64,000 nucleotides of DNA from Bacillus cereus ATCC 14579 (GTDB lineage Bacteria > Bacillota > Bacilli > Bacillales > Bacillaceae_G), in the NCBI RefSeq assembly GCF_000007825.1, contig NC_004722.1, positions 3,078,501 to 3,142,500 on the forward strand. The letters run 5' to 3'. Positions within the stretch are counted from its first letter, which is position 1; the number at the start of each line of letters is the position of its first letter. Position numbers and translations under genes: made by a program. The notes under the pieces are model-generated. The model was not told where the DNA came from and did not search any database. It saw nothing but the letters and a program-made list of their open reading frames with translations. Below, piece by piece: positions 9,500-19,029 of the stretch.

Positions 9500-9578
9500 C
9501 ATATTGAAGATTCGTTTTACTCTTAACAGGTTAAACTGCTAATTTTTTCTAATGCGATTATTCTTCTTGCTATATAGA

Positions 9579-9618
9579 ACAAATTTCATTGTGTTATATG
9601 AAACACTATGAAATTTGT
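9579..9618 (-). terminator. Hairpin after the erythromycin-esterase-like gene
   Basis: The arms ACAAATTTCATAGTGTT and AACACAATGAAATTTGT (one mismatch) lie 24 nt beyond the stop. The tail TTCTATATAG is only weakly T-rich, so termination strength is uncertain. Confidence 0.6.
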
Positions 9619-9641
9619 CATTAAGGCACATGATTCTAAAT

Positions 9642-10973
9642 TTATTGATGTACTTGAGATGGACTCACTTTTTGAATTTGAACAAGTATATCAAATGCTT
9701 TACCTAATGATATATCAACAGTTTTTGGTATATCAGGCCCTTCGGTAGTTATTCCAGCGAAAATTGGATGTTGTTCGTTTAACCAAGTTTTTGTCACGCC
9801 ATTCGCCTTACGTAAATCAATAAAAAATTGATCTTTTTTGACCTGTCCAAAAATGTAGTTATAACTGTTTGGATCATCCGATTTTAATGTTCCATAGGGG
9901 CCAAATTCACCATCGCTATTCTTGACATTATATTGTCCTTCATAAACTGACGTTCCAATAGATACGTACCGTTTTCCGTAATATTCTGCTAAATGCTGCC
10001 CTGCTACTTTAGGGTATATAAAAGAAAGCATATTTGTTTTCGAAACGTGTCCATTATGTCCCCATACAATGGTTTTTCCTAAATGTTCTTCAGTCCACTT
10101 CGCATTTTCATACATTGCAATATCATGTTTCAAATAAAAATCCGCTGGTTTATCAGGAGGTGTCGCTAACATTGTAGTAAACTGTTCAATAATACGAGCA
10201 TTTTGCTTTATCCATGCAAACTCTTTAGATTTCCCATTTAAATAGCTTTTATTTTCCTCTAATAAAGCACTAATTTGTTTAGCATCTAAAACATACTTTT
10301 CTTTTTCTTCTTTCGTAAGGCTTTCAAAAGTATTCATATCCTTTGTTACAGGAATAAGCCCTTTTATCTTCTCTTCTACTCTAGGCAACAGTTTTGAGTT
10401 GTTTGCTTTAATATATTCTATTATATTATTATAAACATTTTCGTTTACTGATTGAATGTCCATCCCGATGACACGTACTTTCGATTTATGTTTTGGATTA
10501 GCATTATATTGCCGAATCCAATCAAGTAAATCTAGCATTTCTTTCGTCTTAAATACAGGTGTTAGATGTTGGCTTGGGTTTCCCTTACCAGTAAGAACAT
10601 ATCGATCAAGTTCCAAGGCCCTGTCCCATCCCTCTTCTAAAACTAGATTGGTAAAGCCCTTTTCAGATACTAAATACTTAACAATGCGGTGTTTCATTGT
10701 AAAAACTTCATGAGCCCCATGCGTAGCTTCACCTAAACCTACAATTGAAGCTGAACCTACCATATTCTTAAGTGGTTTCAAATCATTAAGAGATGCAGTT
10801 GGATTAGTTGTTTTTAAAGGCTTTGCATGTGCTTCTAACCATTTCGCTATTTGATTTGTATTGTAGGGAGCTGTAACAGAAACCTCTGTTTTCGAATCTG
10901 CATAAGTATTTCCTACAAAATGAGTCATTGTTATAGCAGAAGCAACAATTGCAATAATTATTTTCTTTTTCAT
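9642..10973 (-). CDS. Exported erythromycin-esterase family protein
   Basis: This 443-residue protein has a clear signal peptide (MKKKIIIAIVASAITMTHF, cut after TYADS). The mature part matches the erythromycin esterase family (PF05139): the conserved block GLGEATHGAHEVFTMKHR with the proposed catalytic His and Glu near residue 75, VLEEGWDRALELDRY, VIGMDIQS and VWGHNGHVSK. Ere enzymes open the macrolide lactone. Many Bacillus paralogs of this fold lack macrolide activity as far as I recall, so resistance is not implied. ATG follows AGGAGG at 7 nt. Upstream, three TTAAGAA repeats with an 11-nt period suggest control by an OmpR-type response regulator. Confidence 0.85.
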   Translation of the reverse strand: MKKKIIIAIVASAITMTHFVGNTYADSKTEVSVTAPYNTNQIAKWLEAHAKPLKTTNPTASLNDLKPLKNMVGSASIVGLGEATHGAHEVFTMKHRIVKYLVSEKGFTNLVLEEGWDRALELDRYVLTGKGNPSQHLTPVFKTKEMLDLLDWIRQYNANPKHKSKVRVIGMDIQSVNENVYNNIIEYIKANNSKLLPRVEEKIKGLIPVTKDMNTFESLTKEEKEKYVLDAKQISALLEENKSYLNGKSKEFAWIKQNARIIEQFTTMLATPPDKPADFYLKHDIAMYENAKWTEEHLGKTIVWGHNGHVSKTNMLSFIYPKVAGQHLAEYYGKRYVSIGTSVYEGQYNVKNSDGEFGPYGTLKSDDPNSYNYIFGQVKKDQFFIDLRKANGVTKTWLNEQHPIFAGITTEGPDIPKTVDISLGKAFDILVQIQKVSPSQVHQ

Positions 10974-11047
10974 AAAAAACCTCCTGAAATATTTACTTAT
11001 AGCTTTTTGACATACTCTGCCAATTTCCGTTTAAAACATTCATTTTC

Positions 11048-11117
11048 TTATTACTGTTAAGATACATTTATTCTAGTTCCTAAAACTCACTTATTTCTTA
11101 ATAGGTTCTTAAGAAAT
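11048..11117 (-). repeat. Duplicated regulatory segment, copy 1
   Basis: About 68 nt here (from the TTATTACTGT end to TTCTTAAGAAAT) recur with only a few differences at 26386-26453. The duplicated stretch contains a possible -10 (TATCTT on the minus strand, 11059-11064) and the TTAAGAA boxes. Both copies face leftward toward exported or membrane-associated hydrolase genes. Confidence 0.7.
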
Positions 11118-11123
11118 TCTTAA
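11095..11123 (-). promoter_or_regulatory. Triple TTAAGAA direct repeat (candidate response-regulator box)
   Basis: TTCTTAA appears at 11095, 11106 and 11117, an exact 11-nt period, read as TTAAGAA on the transcribed (minus) strand. The box ends 31 nt before a TATCTT -10-like hexamer, the same distance seen at the box preceding the YxeA gene. The spacing suits OmpR/PhoP-type regulators. No such regulator is in the window. Confidence 0.5.
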
Positions 11124-11421
11124 TTCACTTATACGAATATAAAACTAAATAAGCTTCAATTCATTGTATTGTAAATTCCTCATTGCATAACATTATAATG
11201 TACAGATATTCGTTATAGATGATGTTATCTAAAGTATTCAATTTCAGTATGTATTATTAACGTAGTTAATATATGGTTAATATGAAGTTCCAAATTTTGA
11301 TTGTTTGTAGTCTCTTTATCATAGAGTTAATTTAGGGGTTATTTTTTGTTCACTTCATTTTTTCGGCACTCTGCATCTAGACGGTATACCCATTGGCCAC
11401 AGTTAGACTATTTCAAATCAA

Positions 11422-11470
11422 AAAAATAGATTACCTGCACACTAAAGAGTATAGCGCACAGGTAATCTAG
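11422..11470 (-). terminator. Rho-independent terminator after the 5'-nucleotidase
   Basis: The arms TAGATTACCTG and CAGGTAATCTA are followed by TTTTTTTG on the minus strand, about 25 nt past the nucleotidase stop. Confidence 0.8.
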
Positions 11471-11493
11471 TTGTTTTTGAGATTAATAAAAAA

Positions 11494-13083
11494 CTAATTT
11501 ATCTTTTGAATTCTTCCATCAATAATAGACTGAATTGGTTCTTTTGATTTTTTTATATAATCTACTAATGCTTCAAAATCAGTTGGTCCTGTTTCAGCAT
11601 CTTTACCGTTTTTAAAGGATACAAATCCATCTCCACCTGAAGCTAGAAATGCGTTCGCAACGACGCTGTAAGTTTTAGAAGGAATAATTTCTTCTCCATT
11701 TGTTAAGCGAATACTTGTTACTTTTTCTCCATTAGGCTTGTTCGCATCCCAAGTGTATTGGATCCCTGAAATTTGAAGCATTCTTGTTATGTCTTTTTGC
11801 CATTGTTGATTTAAAATATCACGAATGTCTTGACCTGTTAAATTTACTTTTATTAATTGATTTCCGAATGGTTGAATACCATATATCTCTCCCCATGTAA
11901 TATCACCAGCATCTAAGTCATTACGAATACCACCAGGATTCATAAGTGCAATTTGGGATTGCATTGTTGCACGCTGAGCATCAGCAACTAAATTTCCGAG
12001 AGTAGATTCACCAGCCGTATTGAGTTTACGATCTAGTGGAGCAATAGACTTACCTACAATTTCATTAACAAGAGGTGCGATTTTTGCTTGATATTTCTCC
12101 ATCTTCTTCTTGATTTTTTTATCAGGCTCCATGCCTTCATGGTAAGTTGTAACAATTTCTGCTTTTTTCTCAACAATATCTTGTGTTTTACGATCAATCT
12201 TTACATCAACATCAGCAAAAGCCATACCATATGAATTTGCTTGTACGACAAGTTTATTATTAACAGTTCCATTTACATAGGTGTGGCTATGGCCACCAAA
12301 AATAACATCGACTTCTGGATCAGTCTCATTTGCTAATCGGACGATATCACCATTTGTGACGCCGTTCCCATCTGTTATACCTCCGTTATGTGCAAGAACA
12401 ACGATAGATTTAACGCCTAGTTTTTTTAATTGCTTTACGGATTTGTTAATAGCTTCAACTTCATCTGTAATTTCTACATTCTTTAGCATAGTAGGCATAA
12501 CAAGGTTAGGAACATCCGTTGTTACGACTCCGATAAAGCCAACAGGAACTCCTTGTACCTTTTTTATAGTGAATGGTGGTAAAAATAAACGACCGGTGGA
12601 TTTATTATAGAAATTTGCAGCAACATATGGGAATTTTGCTCCTTTAAAATTACCTGTTTTCTCATGGTATCCACCATAAATAAGGCGGTTCATTTCTTCA
12701 ACACCTTCATCAAATTCATGATTTCCTATCGTTCCAACATTGAATTTCAAATCATTTAGAAATTCAATCGTAGGTTCGTCTTGTAATAATGCTGAAACAG
12801 GAGTACTTGCTCCAACAACATCGCCAGCATGTACCTTTAATGTATTCGGATTTTGTTTTTCACGATCACGTAAATAAGCCCCTAAGTACTCAATTCCCCC
12901 TGCATCTTTATTGTTAATTTTTTTTACAGTGTCTAGTTGCCCATGAAAATCGTTAATACCGAGCATTTGTACATCTATGTAGCGGTTTTGTTCTGTACTT
13001 GCTTGGATTGAAGGCGCAGCAAATACACTAGTAAAAGTAACTGTACTTAATGCTAAAGCAACTGGAATGATTTTTTTCAACAT
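11494..13083 (-). CDS. Secreted metallophosphoesterase/5'-nucleotidase (UshA-like)
   Basis: This 529-residue exported enzyme starts with a signal peptide (MLKKIIPVALALSTVTFTS, cut after FAAPS). The N-terminal metallophosphoesterase domain shows MLGINDFHGQLD (D-x-H), GNHEFDEG and GGHSHTY metal-binding motifs. The C-terminal 5'-nucleotidase domain contains NPGGIRNDL, IQPFGNQLIKV and ASGGDGFVSF. The usual role is release of nucleosides and phosphate from extracellular nucleotides. No LPxTG anchor follows, so it is probably secreted rather than wall-bound. ATG is preceded by GGGGAGAG. It is monocistronic, with its own terminator. Confidence 0.88.
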   Translation of the reverse strand: MLKKIIPVALALSTVTFTSVFAAPSIQASTEQNRYIDVQMLGINDFHGQLDTVKKINNKDAGGIEYLGAYLRDREKQNPNTLKVHAGDVVGASTPVSALLQDEPTIEFLNDLKFNVGTIGNHEFDEGVEEMNRLIYGGYHEKTGNFKGAKFPYVAANFYNKSTGRLFLPPFTIKKVQGVPVGFIGVVTTDVPNLVMPTMLKNVEITDEVEAINKSVKQLKKLGVKSIVVLAHNGGITDGNGVTNGDIVRLANETDPEVDVIFGGHSHTYVNGTVNNKLVVQANSYGMAFADVDVKIDRKTQDIVEKKAEIVTTYHEGMEPDKKIKKKMEKYQAKIAPLVNEIVGKSIAPLDRKLNTAGESTLGNLVADAQRATMQSQIALMNPGGIRNDLDAGDITWGEIYGIQPFGNQLIKVNLTGQDIRDILNQQWQKDITRMLQISGIQYTWDANKPNGEKVTSIRLTNGEEIIPSKTYSVVANAFLASGGDGFVSFKNGKDAETGPTDFEALVDYIKKSKEPIQSIIDGRIQKIN

Positions 13084-13398
13084 AAAATTTCTCTCCCCTA
13101 ATTAAAATCTGACATAATACGATGTTATTTTAATATATTAAGAGAATTATTTCCACAAAAATTCTACCAATTATAAAAATTAATAAGATTTTATTGTTTT
13201 CTGACAAGATATTTCTTCCTCAGAAAAATGTATATTTCTTTGTTTTGAGGATTATTCAAAATATTATCTTGATAGTAATATAACAATACTTCTAAGAAAT
13301 CTAAAAAACTCTAATCAATATATTTTAGCTGTTAAGAAGAGTATTCAATCCAAAATTAATGGAGATTTATCAACCTAACACCTCAATATCACCATTTA

Positions 13399-13434
13399 AA
13401 AAGATGCTCCTGGATTTATCCAAGAGCATCTTTT
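13399..13434 (-). terminator. Terminator after the alpha/beta hydrolase
   Basis: The arms AAAAGATGCTC and GAGCATCTTTT, with an inner TGGAT/ATCCA pair, lie about 60 nt beyond the hydrolase stop; the minus-strand tail is only moderately T-rich. The stretch 13084-13398 is AT-rich with no gene that I can see. Confidence 0.7.
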
Positions 13435-13492
13435 ATAAAGCTTTATTTTTTACTTGTTTATAATTTATCAATTAACAATTATATATTTGTAA

Positions 13493-14329
13493 TCAGTCAT
13501 TTAAAAATAATAGGAGTGCTTCATTAAATTCTTTAGCATGCGTTGCATGTAGCCCATGTGGACCACCCTTTATTAAGGCCACTTTAGAATTAGGAATTGC
13601 TTCATGTGTTAATTTCCCACTATATTCATATGGTACAGTTGCATCAGAATCACCGTGAATAATAAGAGTAGGTATATTAAACTTCTCCAAGTCTTTTCTA
13701 AAATCTGTCTTACTAAAGGCGGTAATACAATCAAGTGTTCCTTTAGGTGATGCACTGGCTGCAATATCCCAATTATATAAACGGAATGGCTCACTAACTA
13801 AATCTGTTCGATTACCAGCCGCGAAAAATCCCTTAGTAAATTCATCAAGAAATGCAAGGCGGTCATTTATCACACCACTTTTGAATGCTTCAATTGTTGC
13901 ATCATCTAATGCCCCTTCAGGATGATTCTGTGATTTGTATAAATATGGAGGTACTGCTCCAGCAAAAACAGCCTTTTCAATACGATCTGTTCCATACGTA
14001 CTAATATACCGGGATACTTCGCCTCCACCCATAGAAAAACCAACAAGTGTGACATTTTGAAGCTCTAAATGTTCTAATAGTTGATGTACATCAGAAGTAA
14101 AGGTATCATATTCATACCCTTCCCACGGCTGAGATGATTGTCCAAATCCTCGACGATCATATGTTATAACTCTGTATCCAGCCTCAACAAGAGCGGGAAC
14201 TTGGTATTCCCAAGATCGACCACTTAACGGCCAACCATGAATGAGTACAACTGGTTTTCCTGTGCCATGATCCTCATAATATATCTCAATTGGTGCTTGA
14301 TTTTCGGTTCCCACAGTAATTTTAGCCAT
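13493..14329 (-). CDS. Alpha/beta hydrolase, non-heme haloperoxidase-like
   Basis: This 278-residue cytosolic alpha/beta hydrolase shows the oxyanion region VVLIHGWPLSGRSWEYQ, nucleophile elbow GFSMGGGEVSRY (serine near residue 97), catalytic Asp in IHGDSDATVPYEY and catalytic His in GGPHGLHATH. This set, with YDRRGFGQSSQPWEGYEYDT, is characteristic of the cofactor-free bromoperoxidase/chloroperoxidase esterases. ATG at 14329 is chosen because GGAGGT is 6 nt upstream; 15 upstream codons in frame lack a ribosome site. The gap to 14833 contains no gene; two inverted-repeat-rich AT stretches there may hold divergent promoters. Confidence 0.87.
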   Translation of the reverse strand: MAKITVGTENQAPIEIYYEDHGTGKPVVLIHGWPLSGRSWEYQVPALVEAGYRVITYDRRGFGQSSQPWEGYEYDTFTSDVHQLLEHLELQNVTLVGFSMGGGEVSRYISTYGTDRIEKAVFAGAVPPYLYKSQNHPEGALDDATIEAFKSGVINDRLAFLDEFTKGFFAAGNRTDLVSEPFRLYNWDIAASASPKGTLDCITAFSKTDFRKDLEKFNIPTLIIHGDSDATVPYEYSGKLTHEAIPNSKVALIKGGPHGLHATHAKEFNEALLLFLND

Positions 14330-14832
14330 GCTTCTACCTCCAAAAAGTATTCTAATATGTATCCTTTTCTTCAATAATCCGGATGAATCTCATAACCTAT
14401 TCATGCACGTTTATGTTGTGAACTCTAAGTATGAAACTCTATTGTTCCAATGCATTCATTTTCTCCTTTTGGAACAATCCCCCCCTCTAATACCTTTTTC
14501 ATCATAAAATAATTACTGAACATTACTCCTATTCAATTGTAATAACAAAAATAGGTGACTATCAATATTGTTCTATCTATAGGATGTATAGGTAAAACCA
14601 ATCTATTTTATAGTGAAAACAACTATAGTTACGACCTATACGAATTATAGATAATTTAGAATTGATTAACGAATCAGTTTTCAAATACTATAAATTTGTA
14701 TAGCACTTCATGTTCTATGAATGCTGCTATAACCAATATTATTGGGCTGCTTAGTTATAAACGAAGAAACTTATGATAGTATTCGACTATTTAAACTTTC
14801 TTCGATTACTTAATTTTTAGGAGGAATACATA

Positions 14833-15477
14833 ATGACTGATCTCTATTCTCGTATTAACAAAGACGATGCTGTCGTGCTTTTAGTAGATCATCAAACTGG
14901 TCTTATGTCCGGACTAGTACGTGACTATGGTGTTGATGAATTCAAGAACAATGTTTTAGCTCTTGCTCATACTGCTAAGTTTTTTGATTTACCAGTTATT
15001 TTAACAACAAGTTTTGAAAACGGGCCTAACGGACCTTTAATGCAAGAATTGGTTGATCTCTTTCCTCATGCACCAAAAATAGCTCGACCTGGACAAATTA
15101 ACGCATGGGATAATGATGATTTTGTAAAAGCAATCGAAGAAACTGGAAAAAAGCAACTTATCATCGCGGGCGTAGTTACGGACGTTTGTGTTGCTTTCCC
15201 TGCACTTTCCGCTATAAAAGCTGGCTATGAAGTATTTGCTGTTACTGATGCTTCAGGAACTTTCAGTAAACAAGTTGCAGATGCTGCCAATACACGTATG
15301 GCACATAGTGGCGTGCAACTTATGAACTGGTTTAGCGTAGCTTGCGAATTACAACGCGATTGGCGCAACGATGTCGAAGGTTTTGGCAATTTGCTTGCTA
15401 GCAATCTTCCAGGCTATCAAAATATAATTGGAAGCTATAGAGGAGCTCAGCGAGATCTTAGTAAACAAAATGCATAA
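14833..15477 (+). CDS. Isochorismatase-family (YcaC-like) hydrolase 1
   Basis: This 214-residue member of the isochorismatase-like cysteine hydrolase family carries the catalytic Asp in VLLVDHQTG (near residue 21), the conserved Lys in ETGKKQLIIAGVV and the nucleophilic Cys in VTDVCVAFPALSA (near residue 118). The length and the AGYEVFAVTDASGTFS block match the YcaC subgroup, whose physiological substrates are poorly known. AGGAGG sits 8 nt before the ATG. It is the first of three closely set genes (two YcaC paralogs and an ABM-domain protein) followed by an amidohydrolase, which suggests a catabolic or detoxification cluster acting on amides or enol ethers; that is inference. Confidence 0.85.
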   Translation: MTDLYSRINKDDAVVLLVDHQTGLMSGLVRDYGVDEFKNNVLALAHTAKFFDLPVILTTSFENGPNGPLMQELVDLFPHAPKIARPGQINAWDNDDFVKAIEETGKKQLIIAGVVTDVCVAFPALSAIKAGYEVFAVTDASGTFSKQVADAANTRMAHSGVQLMNWFSVACELQRDWRNDVEGFGNLLASNLPGYQNIIGSYRGAQRDLSKQNA

Positions 15478-15528
15478 ATGTATCTCAAGTAAATAGCTTT
15501 AAATCACCTTTTTTAAAGTAGATAGTAT

Positions 15529-15561
15529 AAATTTAGTGCTGATTAAATCAGCACTAAATTT
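15529..15561 (+). terminator. Palindrome between the two isochorismatase genes
   Basis: The arms ATTTAGTGCTGA and TCAGCACTAAAT pair perfectly around TTAAA. The tail TTTAAATTAAAA is weak, so it could be an attenuator, an mRNA-stability hairpin or an operator. Confidence 0.5.
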
Positions 15562-15641
15562 AAATTAAAAAGTATAGTAGAGCTTCAATTGACAGAAGAT
15601 ACATTACTTTCAATAAACAATTGAAAAAGGAGCGTTTTATT

Positions 15642-16286
15642 ATGAGTAATTTAGAATTGTTAAATCCGGAGAACAGTGCCTTAATTTTAATTGATTTTCA
15701 ACCTCAAATGACTTTTGGAGTTGCAAGTATTGATAGACAAACATTGATTAATAACGTTATGCTACTTGCTAAATCAGCAAAAACTTTTAACGTACCTACT
15801 ATTCTTACTACAGTTGAAACACGCAGCTTTTCTGGTTATTTTTGGCCACAAATTCTTGATATATTCCCAAACCATGAAATTATAGAACGTAGTTCAATGA
15901 ACTCTTGGGAAGATCCGAAATTTGTTGAGGCAGTTAAAGCAACCGGTAGAAAGAAATTAATATTTGCAGCACTTTGGACTGAAGTTTGCCTTGCATTCCC
16001 TGTGCTTGAAGCAATTAAAGCTGGCTATGAGGTATATGCAGTTGATGATGCTTCAGGTGGTACTAGTTTGACAGCACATAACGCTGCTATGCGTCGTGTA
16101 GAACAAGCTGGTGCAATTCCAGTGACAGCAATTCAAGTTTTACTTGAATACCAACGTGACTGGGCACACAAAGACACTTATGATGCTGTAATGGAGATTG
16201 TAAAGGAACACACTGGTGCTTATGGTCAAGGTGTAGAATACGCATATACTATGGTGCATGGCGCGCTTCCAAGCAGGAAAATATGA
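15642..16286 (+). CDS. Isochorismatase-family (YcaC-like) hydrolase 2
   Basis: This 214-residue paralog of the preceding gene has the same length and the same triad: Asp in LILIDFQPQM, Lys in ATGRKKLIFAAL, Cys in WTEVCLAFPVLEA. A shared block reads AIKAGYEVYAVDDASGGTS. The two copies are clearly diverged, so this is an old duplication or separate acquisition. ATG at 15642 is preferred over an in-frame TTG at 15621 because AAGGAG lies about 9 nt upstream. The stop overlaps the next start (ATGA), showing translational coupling to the ABM-domain gene. Confidence 0.85.
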   Translation: MSNLELLNPENSALILIDFQPQMTFGVASIDRQTLINNVMLLAKSAKTFNVPTILTTVETRSFSGYFWPQILDIFPNHEIIERSSMNSWEDPKFVEAVKATGRKKLIFAALWTEVCLAFPVLEAIKAGYEVYAVDDASGGTSLTAHNAAMRRVEQAGAIPVTAIQVLLEYQRDWAHKDTYDAVMEIVKEHTGAYGQGVEYAYTMVHGALPSRKI

Positions 16287-16876
16287 AACAAGAAGGAGTA
16301 GCTGTCGAAGAGACTTATACAAGGAACACGATGGATGCCGGCAATCCAGTAACAACGATTGTTACATGGGAAATTCAAGAAGGTAGAGAAAAACAGTTTG
16401 AAACATGGAGACATGAAATTGAGGCTGCGGCTACTAAATTCCCAGGACATTTAGGTGTAAATCTAATAGTCCCAAGTAACGAATCCAGAGAGTATACTGT
16501 TATTTTTCGCTTTGATACGTATGAGCATCTACGTACTTGGCAAGAATCAGATGTTCGCCGGGATTTGTTAAAAACGGCGGAGCAATTTCAAGCCGCTAAT
16601 CCAACTTACAAAACTGAAAGCAGTTTGGCTTATTGGTTTGTTACTCCGAAAACGCCAGTTCCACCGCCAAAATGGAAAATGTCTATCGTTACCCTTCTGG
16701 GTGTATGGCCTCTTAGCATGTTAGTTCCTAAAGTGATAGGACCTATTATAAAACATATGAATCCTATTATGTCAGCTTTTTTTGTTTCTGTATGTATCGT
16801 GTCCTTGCTATCATGGGTAGTCATGCCGATTTTCGGTAAATTATTTCATCCATGGTTACAAAATAATAGGAAGTAG
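16283..16876 (+). CDS. ABM-domain protein with C-terminal membrane segments
   Basis: This 197-residue protein has an N-terminal antibiotic-biosynthesis-monooxygenase domain (about residues 20-110: TTIVTWEIQEGREKQFETWR, then FPGHLGVNLIVP and YTVIFRFDTYEHLRTWQ). After a proline-rich linker come two hydrophobic segments (about 130-150 and 160-180), then a short basic tail. ABM domains bind small aromatic or fatty substrates, often as cofactor-free monooxygenases. The ATG overlaps the previous stop by 4 nt, so it is translated with the YcaC-like enzyme. ABM proteins with membrane tails commonly sit beside YcaC/amidohydrolase genes, but the reaction is unknown. Confidence 0.8.
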   Translation: MKQEGVAVEETYTRNTMDAGNPVTTIVTWEIQEGREKQFETWRHEIEAAATKFPGHLGVNLIVPSNESREYTVIFRFDTYEHLRTWQESDVRRDLLKTAEQFQAANPTYKTESSLAYWFVTPKTPVPPPKWKMSIVTLLGVWPLSMLVPKVIGPIIKHMNPIMSAFFVSVCIVSLLSWVVMPIFGKLFHPWLQNNRK

Positions 16877-16889
16877 ACGAGGTGTGAAT

Positions 16890-18727
16890 ATGAATGTACC
16901 GGATATGATCTTATACAACGGAAAAATTACTACCCTTGACCCTTCTCAGCCTGAGGTATCTGCTATCGCCATAACTGATGGTTTAGTCACTGCAGTAGGT
17001 GGAGATGAGCTTCTTAATAGTGCCACGGGAAAAAACAAAAAAAATAGACCTTAAAAGAAAGAGAGCTATTCCAGGCCTGAATGACTCTCATATACACGTT
17101 ATTCGTGGTGGTCTGCATTATAATATGGAATTACGTTGGGAAGGCGTACCATCACTTTTTATTGCTCTAGAAATGCTCAAAGAACAGGCAAGACGTACAC
17201 CTGCTCCTCAGTGGGTAAGAGTAGTTGGAGGTTGGTCTGAATTTCAATTTAAAGAGAGACGGATGCCAACATTAGAAGAGATTAATGCTGTTTCTGAAGA
17301 CACGCCTGTCTTTGTGCTACATCTTTACGATAGAGCACTTGTAAATCGTGCAGGGCTACGTGCACTGGGATACACGAAAGATACCCCAGATCCTCCAGGC
17401 TGTTTAATTCAGCGGGATAAAAGAGGTAATCCAACAGGCCTTTTAATTGCTAACCCTAACGCTTCTATTCTTTATTCAAGTTTGGGTAAAGCTCCAGTAC
17501 TTAATTTTGACGACCAGATTAACTCCACACGCCATTTTATGCGCGAATTAAATAGATTAGGTATTACAAGTGCCATTGATGCAGGTGGCGGTTTCCAAAA
17601 TTATCCTGACGACTACAAAGTTGTTGAACATTTAGCCGAGAAGGAACAATTAACTTTACGTATTGCTTATAATCTATTTACGCAAAATCCTAATCATGAA
17701 TATGAAGACTTTGCTTCATGGACAAAAATTGTTTCTCCAGGTCAAGGAAATGATAAGTATAAAATGAATGGTGCCGGAGAAATGTTAGTATTCTCTGCAG
17801 CTGATTTTGAAAAATTTCAAATGCCACAGCCCGAACTAGCTACGATGATGGAAGCTGACTTAAAGAAAGTAATTTCTCTATTGGTAGAAAACCGTTGGCC
17901 ATTCCGTTTACATGCAACTTATGACGAATCAATCACACGTTTCTTAAATGTATTTGAGGAAGTCAACAAAGAAATTCCTTTTAATGGTCTACGATGGTGG
18001 TTTGACCATGCAGAAACTATCTCAGATCGTAGTATGGAACGTGTTAAGGCTTTAAATGGCGGTATTGCCATCCAAGACCGCATGGCTTTTCAAGGTGAAT
18101 ACTTTGTTGACTTATACGGAAAGGAAGCAGCAAAGCGTACACCTCCCGATTTATCGTATGTTAGACCTTGGTATACCTGTTGGCGCCGGTAGTGATGCAA
18201 CCAGGGTTTCCAGCTATAACCCTTGGGTTGCTCTTTACTGGATGGTTGCTGGAAAAACCATTGGTGGGCTTTCCATATACGATGAAAAAAATAAACTTGA
18301 TAGAAAAGTAGCCCTGGAATTATATTCAAAAGGAAGTGCGTGGTTCTCTGGTGATGAAGGTAAAAAGGGAACCCTGGCAGTCGGTCAGTTTGCTGATATT
18401 GCTGTATTGTCTGCTGACTACTTTACTGTGCCAGAAGAAGAAATCAAAGACCTTGAATCATTACTCACCATTATGGGTGGGCAGGTTGTTTATGGAAATG
18501 ATGAATTTAAAAATTTATCACCTGAATTGCCGCCAGCATCACCTGATTGGTCACCGACGGGCGTTTATGGGTATGGTGGTGCTAACCTAGCCAACACTAT
18601 ACTTTCTCACGATTCCCATGATAACAAGTTACATAGTTGTAGTAACCCTCTCCATCAACATACTCATACCGTAATAGGAAAAGATGGAACTAAATGGGGG
18701 ATTGGTTGTACTTGCTTTGCTTTCTAA
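16890..18727 (+). pseudogene. YtcJ-type amidohydrolase, interrupted by two frameshifts
   Basis: Reading through two +1 shifts restores one protein of about 610 residues of the amidohydrolase-3 (YtcJ) family. Frame 1 starts at ATG 16890 (GAGGTG upstream) with MILYNGKITTLDP and ends in an A-rich tract (17030-17044). Frame 2 carries PGLNDSHIHVIRGG (metal H-x-H), FRLHATYDES and WWFDHAETIS. Near the CCC at 18145-18147 the frame shifts again to IPVGAGSDATRVSSYNPW with the catalytic Asp. All active-site residues survive. Both lesions are single-base insertions in short homopolymers, so they are recent or sequencing errors. The tail is rich in His and Cys (HSCSNPLHQHTHT, GCTC). Confidence 0.8.
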
Positions 18728-18730
18728 ATC

Positions 18731-18759
18731 AAAACCACCGGTATAATGCCGGTGGTTTT
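18731..18759 (+). terminator. Rho-independent terminator after the amidohydrolase
   Basis: The arms AAAACCACCGG and CCGGTGGTTTT with a 7-nt loop are followed by CTTTCT; they lie 4 nt after the amidohydrolase stop. The stretch 18760-19029 has no visible gene. Confidence 0.88.
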
Positions 18760-19029
18760 CTTTCTACAATAAGGATATGTAGATTCAAAATAGCAGTGTA
18801 TATCCCTTATGGAATCTGTTACTATACGATAAGACCAAAGAATTGATTGATTAACTTAACTTGTTTTTGATAACCTTCTCTCCTTGCAAAGTTTTTCCTT
18901 TTTTCCTTAATTAAAAGTCAATGGTATCCCCTTTTGATCGACTACACCACACATATAAATCCACTGCCTTTTGACTTTAATATAGATCTTAATTTTTCAA
19001 TTGTTACACTAAAATTATTATTATTTCTA

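Noticed and set aside
12281..12610. Plus-strand 109-codon frame within the 5'-nucleotidase gene
   Set aside because: It is the shadow of a well-supported coding region on the other strand.
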